Part shown: in pieces, positions 6,011 through 6,374 of the stretch
Layout: each line of letters starts with the position of its first letter
Position numbering within the stretch: the stretch's first letter is position 1
Source: Helicobacteraceae bacterium
GTDB taxonomy: Bacteria > Campylobacterota > Campylobacteria > Campylobacterales > Sulfurimonadaceae
NCBI GenBank assembly: GCA_027057185.1
Contig: JALUJE010000293.1
Location: forward strand, 1 to 6,374
Reading direction: 5' to 3'
DNA length: 6,374 nt
The notes under the pieces: generated by a model
What the model saw: only the letters and a program-made list of their open reading frames with translations
The model's database searches: none
What the model was told of the DNA's origin: nothing
Program-made: the position numbers and the translations under genes

Positions 6011-6374
6011 AGAACACTCTATTTTATATGTTGAAGATGAACCCGAAGTACAACGTAACATTCAAGAGTACTTAGAGAGTTACTTTGGTGCGGTCTATGT
6101 GGCATCTGATGGAAAAATTGCCCAAAAACTCTATAGGGATCATCGTCCTGATGTGTTACTGCTCGACATTAATCTTCCCGGTATTGACGGACTGACACTT
6201 GCCAATACAATTCGCCAAAACGATTCGTATGTTAAAATTGTAATGCTAACCGCCTATACGGAAAAAGAGAAACTCCTTCAGGCAACCGAACTCAAACTCA
6301 CCAAGTACCTAATTAAACCCATTGCTCCCAAACTTTTTAAAGAGACCATGGAACTTCTGGTTACGGAATTGTTG
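5994..6374 (+). CDS. Response regulator, receiver domain (3' end beyond window)
   Basis: I read 127 codons from the ATG at 5994 to the window edge without a stop. The protein has a complete CheY-like receiver: acidic pocket E14-D15 in LYVEDE, phospho-acceptor D58 in LLLDINLPGIDG, the switch T86 in MLTAY, Y105, and K108 in KYLIKPI. These are all the residues needed to accept phosphate from the adjacent kinase H253 and to switch conformation. The sequence continues past the receiver as a helical stretch, so an output domain probably follows; regulators of this style in Campylobacterota often end in an OmpR-type winged helix, but that is inference because the C-terminus is absent. It could instead be a stand-alone receiver. 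It overlaps the kinase by 17 bp in another frame. Confidence 0.92.
   Translation, partial: MLKLLKEHSILYVEDEPEVQRNIQEYLESYFGAVYVASDGKIAQKLYRDHRPDVLLLDINLPGIDGLTLANTIRQNDSYVKIVMLTAYTEKEKLLQATELKLTKYLIKPIAPKLFKETMELLVTELL

Overview
The window carries ordinary chromosomal genes of a bacterium that is most likely a member of the Campylobacterota (Epsilonproteobacteria), perhaps a free-living Sulfurimonas-, Sulfuricurvum- or Sulfurovum-type organism. The grounds are the gene order fabG - gpmI <-> mraY - murD, which I recall from Campylobacter and relatives, a short MurD beginning with a GYGKTT segment, and a histidine kinase whose H-box reads AHQWRQPL, a style very common in that phylum. Genus-level placement is inference.

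Layout. Positions 1-1796 are on the minus strand: the 5' part of fabG (fatty acid synthesis, cut by the window edge), then complete gpmI (cofactor-independent phosphoglycerate mutase, TTG start). In transcription order gpmI comes first and fabG follows after 24 bp, so they are probably co-transcribed. A 109-bp AT-rich divergent promoter region (1797-1905) separates them from the plus-strand pair mraY and murD, which overlap by one base and encode two steps of peptidoglycan precursor synthesis. Immediately after murD come two tRNA genes with encoded CCA ends: tRNA-Phe(GAA) and the initiator tRNA-fMet(CAU). After a 158-bp spacer with weak inverted and direct repeats, a two-component system starts: a six-TM histidine kinase and a response regulator that overlaps it by 17 bp and runs off the right edge.

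How the parts work together. MraY makes lipid I at the membrane. MurD is the cytoplasmic D-glutamate ligase upstream of it in the same pathway. GpmI and FabG serve central carbon and lipid metabolism. The kinase/regulator pair is a self-contained signalling unit whose stimulus and targets are not visible here.

I found no mobile element, CRISPR array, toxin-antitoxin pair or defence system, and no clear case for a wholly new system. The points most worth a second look are a palindrome core (TACATGTA) that occurs four times, the repeats in front of the kinase, and an N-box substitution in the kinase.
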